A DNA stretch of 64,000 nt from Halomonas caseinilytica. GTDB taxonomy: Bacteria > Pseudomonadota > Gammaproteobacteria > Pseudomonadales > Halomonadaceae. How positions within the stretch are numbered: position 1 is the first letter of the stretch; the number at the start of each line of letters is the position of its first letter. The notes under the pieces are model-generated. The model saw only the letters and a program-made list of their open reading frames with translations. It did no database searches and was not told the DNA's origin. Positions 27,773-36,153 of this stretch are shown in pieces. The stretch is taken from the NCBI RefSeq assembly GCF_001662305.1, contig NZ_BDEP01000017.1, positions 62,001-126,000 of the forward strand, read 5' to 3'. The translations under genes were made by a program, and so were the position numbers.

Positions 27773-28907
27773 GCCGCGACCGAATTCGACGCTTGCGGGC
27801 CTCGGCCATGGCGTACGGCGCCTGCTGGCGCGTTCGCTGGGGCTGGTGATGCCGCATCGGGGCGACGGGCCCGGGATCGAGCCTGGCGAGTCGCGCTTTG
27901 CTGTCAACGATCTTCGCCAGTCCCTGCGCATTGCCTTTGGCGCGAGCATCGGTTTTATGATCAGCCATTTGATGGACTGGAACTACGGGGTGTTCTTCAC
28001 CGTCTTTCCGATGTTCATGCTTGGCATCATCCCGGCGTTCAATGCGCACGTGGTGCGCCAGTTCCTCGGCAATGCCTGTCTCAATGTCGTCGAGGTGAGC
28101 TTGGTGGCCGGGCTGACGCAGCACATGCCTGTGGTCATGACCGGGATCGTGTTTCTGCTGTTCTATGCACGCTTCAGGCTGATGGCGAAAGGGCCGCTGT
28201 TCGTGTTCGGTGCCAACGGGGTCTTGACTCTGAGCGTGCTGATGCACTTCGCCAGCTATCCGACGCTGGACCTTGCCGACCTGCTGGCCAGCAATCTGGT
28301 GGCTAGCGTGCTGGCCGTGATCATCGCCGCCGTGATGTATTGGGTGTTTCCCGATGTCGAGCCGCGTGCGCGGCCCTCGGCGGTCGAGAAGTCGGCGTCT
28401 CTGGTGCGCCACCAGACATTGATCGGGGCCATCACGGCGACGCTGTCCTTCGTGGTGTTCCAGACGCTCGATCTACGGGACTCGCTGTCGGCGCAGATGG
28501 CCACCATCCTGATCCTGTTCTCGCTGGGCTATCATGGCGCGCGGGTTTCCGCCGTCAAGCGTGCCATTGGCACCTTGCTGGGCTGTAACCTGGCGATCAT
28601 CCTGCAACTGTTGCTGTTCACCCAGAGCGATCACCTGCTGCTGGTGCTGGTCAGTTATTGGATCGGCCTGATGCTCTTCGCCCGGGTGCACCTGCTCGAG
28701 GGCGGAGGCTCGGGAGTCGGCTTCGGCGGGATGACGACGCTGGGCATTCTCTATGGCCAGTATCTGGGGCCCAATCAGGACTTTTTCTACGATGCCCTGT
28801 ACCGCTTCAGCTCGATGTGCGTGGCGCTGGTCGTCACGCTGGCGGTGATGGCGGTGCTGCATCGGCTGCTGAATGCATCGGCACTGACCCGGGCGCATGC
28901 TGACTGA
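27762..28907 (+). CDS. DUF2955 inner-membrane protein (FUSC/AaeB-like transporter)
   Basis: A 381-residue membrane protein with two blocks of hydrophobic segments (about residues 50-185 and 220-370), the DUF2955 arrangement related to the fusaric-acid-resistance/AaeB exporters. A characteristic stretch is SLRIAFGASIGFMI followed by GVFFTVFPMF. The start lies inside the HlyD reading frame (11-bp overlap). Together they probably export small aromatic or amphipathic compounds; the substrate is not known. Confidence 0.87.
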   Translation: MSTEPRPNSTLAGLGHGVRRLLARSLGLVMPHRGDGPGIEPGESRFAVNDLRQSLRIAFGASIGFMISHLMDWNYGVFFTVFPMFMLGIIPAFNAHVVRQFLGNACLNVVEVSLVAGLTQHMPVVMTGIVFLLFYARFRLMAKGPLFVFGANGVLTLSVLMHFASYPTLDLADLLASNLVASVLAVIIAAVMYWVFPDVEPRARPSAVEKSASLVRHQTLIGAITATLSFVVFQTLDLRDSLSAQMATILILFSLGYHGARVSAVKRAIGTLLGCNLAIILQLLLFTQSDHLLLVLVSYWIGLMLFARVHLLEGGGSGVGFGGMTTLGILYGQYLGPNQDFFYDALYRFSSMCVALVVTLAVMAVLHRLLNASALTRAHAD

Positions 28908-29249
28908 GAGCGGAGCTCGACGGGATGACGGCGTAGCCCTGGGCATCGGCTGGCGTGGCGAGCCTGATGGCTGAAAGCTCTTCTTCTGCAGGTAGCGATG
29001 CCCGATGGCGATTGCCGCCATGCCAGCGAAGACGGCTGGGCCAGCACTGATCCAGCGTCTCCTGCCTATATACAGCAAGTCGTCGCCGAACGACTCGGCA
29101 TACTATCCATTGACGGGCGTTCGGAAGGCCGAGATGCCGGGCGAGGCGTCGAGCTGCATGCCGGCAACTGGCCGTTCGGCCAGTTGCTCGTGAACGGCGT
29201 TGTCGGGGCGTGGTCACGAGGGCAGCGAAGGGAGAAAAAGGAGTTCGCC
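28908..29249. other. 342-bp gap with a perfect hairpin, no gene seen
   Basis: No gene could be supported in this gap. The clearest element is a perfect 10-bp stem, GCAACTGGCC (29164-29173) and GGCCAGTTGC (29178-29187), around a GTTC tetraloop. It has no T-tract, so it is more likely a structured site or RNA element than an intrinsic terminator. Short open frames here lack ribosome binding sites. Confidence 0.5.
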
Positions 29250-29555
29250 ATGGACATGACACTCGTCGAACACATGTGGATCGCCGTCGCCGTGCAGATT
29301 GGACTGGCAGGTATTCTCGGGCTCAGGGGCGCGGGAGTGGCGGCCGTGATGGTGTTTCTCGGCCGGGAAATCGCCCAGAACGAATATGAGGCCTTGCGGC
29401 TGCCCGAGTTCGCCGACATGAACCTGGCGACCTTGCCCTGGTGGGCAGGCCTGCGGCATGGCTGGGCCCTGGGATCGGTGCTGGATGTCGCCGCTCCGGC
29501 ACTGGCCTGCTGCCTGGTAGCCCTGCTGTGGCATGCATGGCAGCGATGGCGATAG
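29250..29555 (+). CDS. Small membrane protein, hypothetical
   Basis: A 101-residue protein with two hydrophobic segments (about residues 8-40 and 74-95) separated by a polar loop containing FLGREIAQNEYEAL. AAAAAGGAG sits well before the ATG at 29250. The family is not recognised with certainty; it resembles small two-helix membrane proteins of halomonads. No operon partner is evident. Confidence 0.7.
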   Translation: MDMTLVEHMWIAVAVQIGLAGILGLRGAGVAAVMVFLGREIAQNEYEALRLPEFADMNLATLPWWAGLRHGWALGSVLDVAAPALACCLVALLWHAWQRWR

Positions 29556-29729
29556 GCGGTTGCCGAGTACGCCGGTCGTCATGCTCGAGGATCGAGCCCG
29601 AATGACGCTCGCCCTGTCTGTCCCAGGAGTCGATGAAAGGCTCGATGAACAGGCTCACTGTCGCGTCGAGAAATGAACTCTCGTGGGCAGGTGGGACCTA
29701 ATGCGCCAGATGGGCAGAAGGAATCTTGC

Positions 29730-31154
29730 ATGGACAATGGCCTCAGCCGCGCCGCCGTGGCGGCCAACCGCTTCGGGCTCGGTGCCGGACCGGGGGAGCT
29801 GCAAGAGATAGCGCATGATCCCAAGGGATGGGTCCTGGCACAGCTGGAAGCGCCGGAGCCCCTTGGCGAGCCGCTGCAGGGGCTTGCGGGAAGCTCGGAG
29901 TATCTGGAGCGGTTGATAGCGTACCGTCGTGATCGTCGCGCCGCTCGGCGGCAGCAGGCCCGGGAGAAGGGCGAACAGGTTGCCTTGCCGACGTTCGGCG
30001 AACGTTTCAATGGCGATATTTTGCGCGAAGTGCAGTTGCGGGCTCGGCAGCAATGTGCCACCACCTCTCCGGTACATGAGCGGCTGGTCATGTTCTGGAG
30101 CAATCATTTCACCGTTTCGGCCGAGAAGCAGAGCGTACGATTGCTGGCCGGCGCCTTTGAACGCGAGGCGATTCGACCGCACATCGGTGACGATTTCGCC
30201 ACCTTGCTGCTCGGTGCCGAGCAGCATCCCGCCATGTTGATGTATCTGGATAACGCGGGATCCATCGGCCCGGGGTCGCGCATGGGCAGATGGCGCAACC
30301 AGCGTGCAGAAAAGGGGCATGGCAAGCCAGTCGGTATCAATGAAAACCTGGCACGCGAAGCCATGGAGCTTCATGGCCTCGGCGTGGATGGCGGATATCG
30401 CCAGCAGGATGTTCTGGAGCTGGCACGCGCATTGACGGGGTGGCGTACCCGCCTCCAGGTTCCGGATAACAGCAAGGCCCGGCCACTGACGTCGCATGGC
30501 AGTGTGTTTCAGCGGCGTGCCCATGAGCCGGGCAGTCGCAGACTGCTGGGCGAGACGTTCAGCCAGCGCCATGCTGCCCAGGGGCGCGCCATGCTGAGTT
30601 TCCTGGCCGACCAGCCGGCGGCGGCGACGCATGTTGCCGCGGCGCTCGCCCGGCATTATGTCGCCGATGATCCGCCGAGCGACTTGGTGGAGCACCTGGC
30701 CAGAACCTATCGACAGCACAAGGGGCAATTGTTGCCCGTGTACCGAGCCTTGTTCACTCACGAACTGGCTTGGCAGGAAACGCCTCGCAAGTTCCGCCGC
30801 CCCGATGAATACCTGATGGCGTTGCACCGTGCCCTGGGCCAGTTGCCTGCGGTTAAGGGCGCGCGCTGGAAACGTGAGTTGCGTCTGCTCGGGCAGCCGT
30901 CCTTTCGTCCGGGCTCGCCCGCTGGATGGGGAGACACCGCCGATGACTGGATTGGTGCCGACGCGCTATGGAAACGCTTGTTGATCGCTCGGCGTCATGC
31001 CAAGCGGCTTGCTCGGATGCGTGACCCCATGGAATTGGCGCAGGACAGCCTCGGCCCGCAACTGCGTGAGTCGACGGCCGTTGCCATCAGCCAGGCCGAC
31101 CGTCGCCAGGGAGCGGCGATCGTACTGGCGAGCCCGGAATTTCAGTGGCGCTGA
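29730..31154 (+). CDS. DUF1800 family protein
   Basis: A 474-residue protein of the DUF1800 family. Diagnostic parts are NRFGLGAGPGELQEI near the start, the MFWSNHFTVS segment, ENLAREAMELHGLGVDGGY and ARALTGWR. DUF1800 genes are nearly always followed by a DUF1501 gene, as here (34 bp later). Function is not established; the pair has been linked to secreted or polysaccharide-related processes. The start at 29730 has AAGGAA ahead; a longer start at 29673 is less likely. Confidence 0.92.
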   Translation: MDNGLSRAAVAANRFGLGAGPGELQEIAHDPKGWVLAQLEAPEPLGEPLQGLAGSSEYLERLIAYRRDRRAARRQQAREKGEQVALPTFGERFNGDILREVQLRARQQCATTSPVHERLVMFWSNHFTVSAEKQSVRLLAGAFEREAIRPHIGDDFATLLLGAEQHPAMLMYLDNAGSIGPGSRMGRWRNQRAEKGHGKPVGINENLAREAMELHGLGVDGGYRQQDVLELARALTGWRTRLQVPDNSKARPLTSHGSVFQRRAHEPGSRRLLGETFSQRHAAQGRAMLSFLADQPAAATHVAAALARHYVADDPPSDLVEHLARTYRQHKGQLLPVYRALFTHELAWQETPRKFRRPDEYLMALHRALGQLPAVKGARWKRELRLLGQPSFRPGSPAGWGDTADDWIGADALWKRLLIARRHAKRLARMRDPMELAQDSLGPQLRESTAVAISQADRRQGAAIVLASPEFQWR

Positions 31155-31188
31155 GCGGCGCTTCTTTCACGTCACAGGGAGACGGCTT

Positions 31189-32331
31189 ATGTTGACTCGG
31201 CGTCAATTCCTTTCTCACCTGGCCGGCGGGTGCAGTCTGCTGCTCTGGCCCGGTGCGATGACGCTTGCCGATGGCGTCGACCAACCCCAGCGGTTGCTCG
31301 TGGTTCTGCTGCGCGGGGCGATGGATGGCCTGGCCGCGGTACCCAGTCTTGGCGAGCCGCGCTTCGCGTCCTTGCGCGGTGAGCTGGCGTTTCCCTGGGA
31401 GGCAACGCGTCAGTTGGACGACACCTTTGCCCTGCATCCCTCCCTGGCATTCTGTCATCGGCTGTTTCAGCGCCAGGAGTTCGCCGTGGTGCATGCCTGT
31501 GGCCTGCCCTACAGGGGGCGTTCGCATTTCGATGCGCAGGATTGCCTGGAGAATGGCAGTGATGGGCCGGATGGCAGTCGTACTGGTTGGCTCAACCGTG
31601 CGGTGGGGGAGTTGCAGGGCATGGAGGGATTGAGCATCGCCTCGGCACAGCCACTGATGGTGCGCGGCGATGCGCCTTTCATGACATGGTCGCCCACCCC
31701 CGGCAAGCAGGGACCCGACGCGCTGGCCAGGTATGTTGCCGATCTCTATCGAGAAGATGAAAGATTGTCCGAGCCCTTCGAACAGGCACTCGCCTCGCAG
31801 CAGATCGTGCCTGATGGCAGTGGTGATGGCGGAGGGCAACTGGCTGGTGTCATGCAGGCTGCGGGACGCTTTCTGTCGGCCGAGAACGCGCCTCGAGTTG
31901 CCATGGTCCAGGATGGCGGCTGGGATACCCATGCACGGCAGAATGCGGTGTTGAAGCGCAAGCTGAAGGGGCTGGATGTCGGCATGAAACGACTGCAGGC
32001 CTCACTGGGAAGCCATTGGTGGCATACCGCCGTGGTCGTGGTTACCGAATTCGGTCGGACCGTGGGGATCAACGGTACACGGGGCACGGACCATGGCACG
32101 GCCAGCAGTGTCTTGTTGGCTGGTGGGGCCGTGCGGGGAGGCAGGGTGCATGGCGAGTGGCCCGGACTGTCACGGTTACGGGACAACCGCGACTTGATCG
32201 CTGCCCAGGACATGCGCAGCGTATTGAAGGGCGTGCTGTGCGATCACCTGCATCTCGATGCCCAGGCATTGGATACTCGTGTCTTCCCGGACAGCCGCGA
32301 TGCCCGACCACTGAACGGGCTCATTGGATAG
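31189..32331 (+). CDS. DUF1501 family protein with Tat signal
   Basis: A 380-residue protein of the DUF1501 family (alkaline-phosphatase-like fold). The N-terminus MLTRRQFLSHLAGG is a twin-arginine type signal, so it is exported folded. Family motifs include VVLLRGAMDGLAAVPS, GWDTHARQ, VVVTEFGRT and DHGTASSVLL. It is the partner of the upstream DUF1800 protein. AGGGAG precedes the ATG at 31189; reading from 30997 would overlap the DUF1800 gene in another frame. Confidence 0.93.
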   Translation: MLTRRQFLSHLAGGCSLLLWPGAMTLADGVDQPQRLLVVLLRGAMDGLAAVPSLGEPRFASLRGELAFPWEATRQLDDTFALHPSLAFCHRLFQRQEFAVVHACGLPYRGRSHFDAQDCLENGSDGPDGSRTGWLNRAVGELQGMEGLSIASAQPLMVRGDAPFMTWSPTPGKQGPDALARYVADLYREDERLSEPFEQALASQQIVPDGSGDGGGQLAGVMQAAGRFLSAENAPRVAMVQDGGWDTHARQNAVLKRKLKGLDVGMKRLQASLGSHWWHTAVVVVTEFGRTVGINGTRGTDHGTASSVLLAGGAVRGGRVHGEWPGLSRLRDNRDLIAAQDMRSVLKGVLCDHLHLDAQALDTRVFPDSRDARPLNGLIG

Positions 32332-32541
32332 CGCGTCGACTCGTTGGCTTTCCCCGAGTGCTGGTTTGCCGGCTTGTTGCGGTCATGCCGGGTGTACTGC
32401 GTTCGGGTAACAGGAAGACGCCTTCACTTCCTGTGGGGCAGCATTGCAAGGTCGGCATCAGTCGGCCGTCCTGACAAAGGGAGGCGACGTGTCGACCGAA
32501 TCTGCTGTGCCTTGCATGAGTCCGGGAGCGACTTTCCTGAT

Positions 32542-32799
32542 TCATCCCGAGATCAGGCGTGCTCCAGGAGGCACCTGGAAGCGCAGCTCATGGCAAGGTC
32601 CGGGAGGCGGCTGTTGGCCCGCCGGGCGGTTCGGGTACCAGATTCGGCACTCTCCAGGTGGTGGCATGTGGCCCTGGGGCACCGACGAGCCTGAACGATG
32701 GTAGCCGTCGCCATGTCCTCCATAGTCTCCACCGTATGCCACGCAACCTGCCAAGCTTCCGACCAATCCGATGGTGGCTGCGACTCTTGCGATCCTCAT
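32542..32799 (-). CDS. Small lipoprotein with GECRIWYP motif
   Basis: An 85-residue lipoprotein: signal with LAGC lipobox, a Gly/His-rich stretch (GGDYGGHGDGYHRSG), then PPPGECRIWYPNRPAGQQPP and a final Cys. The GECRIWYP...PPPGPC pattern is a small conserved family in Halomonas and Pseudomonas, function unknown. The start at 32799 is the second of two ATGs (32802 is the first), with AAGG upstream. It is divergent from another small His/Gly-rich lipoprotein at 32965. Confidence 0.8.
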   Translation of the reverse strand: MRIARVAATIGLVGSLAGCVAYGGDYGGHGDGYHRSGSSVPQGHMPPPGECRIWYPNRPAGQQPPPGPCHELRFQVPPGARLISG

Positions 32800-32964
32800 C
32801 ATTGCGACCTTTGCATGGGGTTGCCCCTTACCATAGCAAGAGACGTGCTGTTGTTTCGGGGAAGGACATTTCACGAGATACCTCTAGGTGTCGCCGTTTT
32901 GCCACAGGGCAGGGCCGGTGCGGCTTGCTACCATAGGGATATCATTCCTTTTTCGGAGATTCTC

Positions 32965-33156
32965 ATGCGTATACTGACACTATTGCTCGGTACGGTTGTG
33001 GTGGCTGGGTTGGCGGGCTGCAGCTACCAGCCTGCTCGCCTTACTCCTGAACCTCTTATAGAGATTGGCGATGGAGGGCATCACCATGATCGTGGGCATC
33101 GCGGTCGTGGGGGCGATTTCTGCCCGCCGGGTCTGGCCAAGCAGGGGCGCTGCTGA
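32965..33156 (+). CDS. Small His/Gly-rich lipoprotein with CPPGLAKQGRC tail
   Basis: A 63-residue lipoprotein: signal with LAGC lipobox, a His/Gly/Arg-rich middle (GGHHHDRGHRGRGG) that could bind metal, and a C-terminal CPPGLAKQGRC. The CPPG-x-AK-x-G-x-C ending is seen in a family of small envelope proteins of unknown role. GGAG lies before the ATG. With the divergent gene at 32799 it forms a pair of small envelope proteins, each with a Cys-Pro-type motif. Confidence 0.78.
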   Translation: MRILTLLLGTVVVAGLAGCSYQPARLTPEPLIEIGDGGHHHDRGHRGRGGDFCPPGLAKQGRC

Positions 33157-33344
33157 CGCCCGGCGCCTCGTTTCGACTCGGTAGTGGTAGCTGCTTGTGT
33201 TCGGCACCTTCACACGCAGTCGGTCGAGCTGTACTGAACATGCCACATGGCAGCCTGCCGTGGCAGACGATGTTCGAGGCTGTGGGCACCACAGCATGCG
33301 GTGCCCTGGAGCTGGCAGCGCCTCCTAGGGATGGTGCCTTTCAC

Positions 33345-33380
33345 GATGCCGTTCTCCTGACTTTTTCAGGAGCCGGCATC
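33345..33380. terminator. Two-part hairpin downstream of the CDO-like gene
   Basis: GATGCC (33345-33350) pairs with GGCATC (33375-33380), and CTCCTGA (33354-33360) pairs with TCAGGAG (33366-33372), with a small internal bulge. It lies 36 bp beyond the stop of the minus-strand CDO-like gene and probably ends or stabilises that transcript. No run of T follows on either strand. The rest of 33157-33415 shows no gene. Confidence 0.45.
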
Positions 33381-33415
33381 GGGTCATATCCATGCCACAA
33401 AGCTGAACACTCCGC

Positions 33416-34366
33416 TTAGGAGAGTTCAGTTTCTGCCAGGACACGACGCAAGACAGACCACGATAGGTCGGAGTGAGTCTTGAACTTGTCCTTTTTCTTG
33501 TCTTCTTCTTTTATGTAGTTGAAGGCGTTTCGAGTGTGGGAGATTTTTTTCTCGTTATCGTCATGATGCTCTTCATGATCATGAGGCATCATGGGCGTCT
33601 CGTCTTCATTGAGGTAAACATGGAAGCTGGCGCCAAACTCCTCGGTAGAGTTCATGAATCTAGGTCCAGTTTTACTCTCACCTCCATTTAGCGGGCAATA
33701 GACCCGGTGAACAGGGTAAGTGTCTTTCGATAGCCATGCACATTGCCCAGGGTTCAGGGTGGTAAGCCCGAGTTTTTTGGCGTTCCAGTCTAAAGAATCG
33801 TACAACATGACATCCAGCTGCCCAGCAAGGCAGAAGACAATGCCGGTCGTTTCCCCGTGAGAGTGAATAGGCGAGTAATGTTGGGCAGGCCAGATCTCAA
33901 GCACTACTGGGGAACCAACGTCACCCTTGTCCTTGTGAGGAGGTTTTTGCGTATGGCCATCAGCCTCGGCAAGGTAGTCGTACTGACTTTTCCCTGTGCA
34001 GGCTACGCGTATATAGGGTGGATGGCTCGGGTCGGCTTTGGCTTTCAAGTGTAAAATCTTGCGTAGCAAGCCGTATTTACCGTGGTGATGCTTGAAGGGA
34101 GAGAGGTGCTTGCGCATTGCCGCAATCTCCCAAGGTGATAGGCGCATGTTTTCCGCTTTGCGTGCCATGTCCATGACCACAGGAGGAATCATTAATTGCT
34201 GGACATATTCATCGAAGAACGATGCTTGGCTGATTACCGGTGAGGGAATGGCCTTCGCGGCCTTCTGGCGGAGCTCCCGATCTTCTTCCTTGGTGATATG
34301 AAACGGGTATTCTGTCTCACAAGCTTCATGTTCATGGTCTTCTTTTATATGCTTTGAATTTGTCAT
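33416..34366 (-). CDS. Cysteine dioxygenase-like cupin protein
   Basis: A 316-residue cupin of the thiol dioxygenase type. The iron ligands fit H168 and H170 in PIHSHGE and H220 (VHRVYCP), and the catalytic S-x-H-x-Y triad is seen as S247, H249, Y251. The position of the cross-linking Cys of animal enzymes is Gly175, as in bacterial enzymes. It is about 100 residues longer than typical bacterial cysteine dioxygenases, with a Lys/Glu-rich N-terminal arm and a His/Asp/Lys-rich C-terminal part. Base composition is poorer in GC than the neighbours, suggesting transfer. Substrate (cysteine or another thiol) is not certain. Confidence 0.75.
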   Translation of the reverse strand: MTNSKHIKEDHEHEACETEYPFHITKEEDRELRQKAAKAIPSPVISQASFFDEYVQQLMIPPVVMDMARKAENMRLSPWEIAAMRKHLSPFKHHHGKYGLLRKILHLKAKADPSHPPYIRVACTGKSQYDYLAEADGHTQKPPHKDKGDVGSPVVLEIWPAQHYSPIHSHGETTGIVFCLAGQLDVMLYDSLDWNAKKLGLTTLNPGQCAWLSKDTYPVHRVYCPLNGGESKTGPRFMNSTEEFGASFHVYLNEDETPMMPHDHEEHHDDNEKKISHTRNAFNYIKEEDKKKDKFKTHSDLSWSVLRRVLAETELS

Positions 34367-34839
34367 TTCATTCCTCTCTATGCTTGTTGGCGAGTTGTTG
34401 AGTTATTTTTTGAAGGTGTCAGTAGGTTTGGAGGTTTTGTTGGTCTCCATAAAGATAGTTGGTGATAGAGTTGGGGGTTGTTCTTGTTCCTGGTTGATCT
34501 TGTGTTTTTGTAGGTTTTTCGTCAACAATCTATTGAAAGAAAATGTGTTTTTATGTTTGATGTTTGTATTGATCAAGTGTGGGATCAATCGGTTATGGTT
34601 ATTATCGGGCCTTGATAAGGGAGAGTGAAAAGGGGCTATGTTAAGTGTTAAACATGCCGCTAGCGAAGTCCGGAAGGGTCGCGTGGTGTTCTCGGCCTCC
34701 ATGACACCTTATGCACGCCAAAACGGGCGCCTGATGCCATGGCCGGCTATGGCATTTGAATGTTCAAGAGCCAGGGTGGCTGTCGTTAGACAATCGTGGG
34801 TTTATTAGACAGAATGCTGGATAGGTCAGATAATCTGAA
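34367..34839. other. AT-rich gap, no gene seen
   Basis: About 470 bp, with the first 260 notably T-rich on the plus strand and unlike the rest of the window. Open frames on both strands are low-complexity and lack ribosome binding sites, so none is called. A GCCAT/ATGGC inverted repeat near 34735-34755 is the only local structure noted. It probably contains the promoter of the CDO-like gene at its left end. Confidence 0.5.
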
Positions 34840-34882
34840 CGGAAGATCGGGCAGGTGTGGATCTACCATTGGGTTACCCCAA
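34840..34882 (-). other. tRNA-like remnant, copy 1
   Basis: Read on the minus strand, this stretch has a D-arm-like GGGGTAACCCAATGGTAGAT followed by CCACACC and CGATC, without an anticodon arm. It matches the second remnant near 38604-38630 at 24 of 27 positions in the core. It overlaps the last codons and the stop of the kinase gene at 34874. Possibly a scar of site-specific insertion; too short to be a functional tRNA. Confidence 0.4.
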
Positions 34883-35377
34883 CGCGTCACAAATTTTCTG
34901 CGCAAGTGTGTCTGGATCTTTTGTGGATTCGATCGATAAAACATGGCATGACCGCTCCGCAAGCCAAGCCCTGTGTCGAGCCAGGCTCCTTCCTGGCATC
35001 TCCCCATCATCATATTGGGCCGCCCATTCCAGGAATTTAGGATCAACGGATCCAAATCGTTGGATATCCCTGTGCTTGATTCTCTCAATCCGTGTCTGAG
35101 CAGGGGCTGTGAGGAAAACAATCATGTCAAAAGCATCCTCAACCTCTCTGCCCCATGACATCACTGATCCAGCAACGACGACGCGTTTAGTCTCGTTGAG
35201 AGCCTTGGCCATCATTGCTCGACGTTCATCGTTGGAACGCTTTTCCTGGAAGGGTGGAGTGGTAGGCAACCAGTAAATGTCATCGGCCCCTTGAAACGTA
35301 GCTCCAATGTAGCTTGCCAATAATTTGCCCAATGTCGACGTGCCAGAGCCTGCGGCGCCAGTTACCAGTATCTTCAT
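34874..35377 (-). CDS. P-loop nucleoside-monophosphate-kinase-like protein
   Basis: A 167-residue protein of the adenylate-kinase/shikimate-kinase-like P-loop class. Walker A is GAAGSGTST (residues 7-15), followed by ADDIYW and a lid-like basic region (RIERIKHRDIQRFG). AAGG sits before the ATG at 35377; nine more in-frame codons lie upstream. The stop codon lies within a tRNA-like sequence, so the C-terminus may have been altered by recombination. Substrate unknown. Confidence 0.78.
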   Translation of the reverse strand: MKILVTGAAGSGTSTLGKLLASYIGATFQGADDIYWLPTTPPFQEKRSNDERRAMMAKALNETKRVVVAGSVMSWGREVEDAFDMIVFLTAPAQTRIERIKHRDIQRFGSVDPKFLEWAAQYDDGEMPGRSLARHRAWLAERSCHVLSIESTKDPDTLAQKICDALG

Positions 35378-35706
35378 GATGTTGCCTTCCTGTTTGCTAT
35401 CCATAAAATTCTGCTGTCAATGGGGCATGTATGAAGCAAGCCGTACGTAATTTTATGCTATGTAATGCTGGCTCGGGTGATAGGCAACACATTGGAGCGA
35501 AGAAAAGGGGAGCGTTTACTCGCTTGACCAGGAGGTTTTATGGTGGCCAGGGGGCATATTCCCTGGCCGATTCGGCGTGACCGAGGAAGTGTAGTGGCTG
35601 GGTAAGTCTGGCTAACGCACATGGCGTACTCAGATCATTATCAGATAGCTCTCCAAGCAACGCGCTTGATATTGTCTTTTGGTCCGGTTAAGACGTACCG
35701 AGCAGG
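35378..35706. other. 329-bp gap with hairpin and possible mini-ORF
   Basis: No supported gene. On the plus strand an AGGAGG lies just before an ATG at 35540 that opens a 21-codon frame ending in TAA. That mini-frame includes a hairpin GGCCAGGG (35545-35552) / CCCTGGCC (35561-35568). It could be a leader peptide or chance. The promoters of the kinase gene (left) are expected here. Confidence 0.4.
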
Positions 35707-35919
35707 TCAAGCTATAGTATTAGTGTTGTTGCTGGCAGGCAACGTGTCTTTGTATTTGTCAACTAGTAGCGTTCCGCGTAGGCGGCTACTTTGAACTTCA
35801 CGAAGTAATGCCACTTCAATATCGAGAGGTGTGCTTGTTGCTGGGTAATAGACAGATCCTTTTTTTATCTCTTTCCAACCTTCTTTGATTAGTTGATTGA
35901 AAACCTCGGTCGCTTCCAT
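35707..35919 (-). CDS. Small hypothetical protein
   Basis: A 70-residue soluble protein, not recognised. It begins MEATEVFNQLIKEGWKEIKK and ends in an Asn/Thr-rich tail. A strong AAAAGGAG lies at proper distance before the ATG, which supports a real gene. It has no signal peptide or membrane segment. Local composition is AT-rich like the rest of the block. The 234 bp to its right (35920-36153) are T-rich and hold only a short CGCCC/GGGCG hairpin near 36075-36095. Confidence 0.6.
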   Translation of the reverse strand: MEATEVFNQLIKEGWKEIKKGSVYYPATSTPLDIEVALLREVQSSRLRGTLLVDKYKDTLPASNNTNTIA

Positions 35920-36153
35920 GTTGTCTCCTTTTGTGTATTATATTAAGAAGAGTGTTGTGGGTGGTTGTTATGTTTTGATGATTTCTTTTTTTTCATGGAG
36001 TTTGCTTGGTTTTCGTTGTTGTTTGTTGAGCTATGGTTGTAGGCGGATATTAAGGGTGGTTGTTTTATAATGTTCGCCCCTGCTAATCGCAAGGGCGGGA
36101 AAAGTTATGTGGAGATTTTGTGTGTTGGTGCTGTAGAACTTTCCCTCCCCGTT

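Noticed and set aside
34403..34702. A 99-codon minus-strand frame in the AT-rich gap
   Set aside because: Low-complexity Asn/Thr/Lys composition, no ribosome binding site, and no signal of a protein family.
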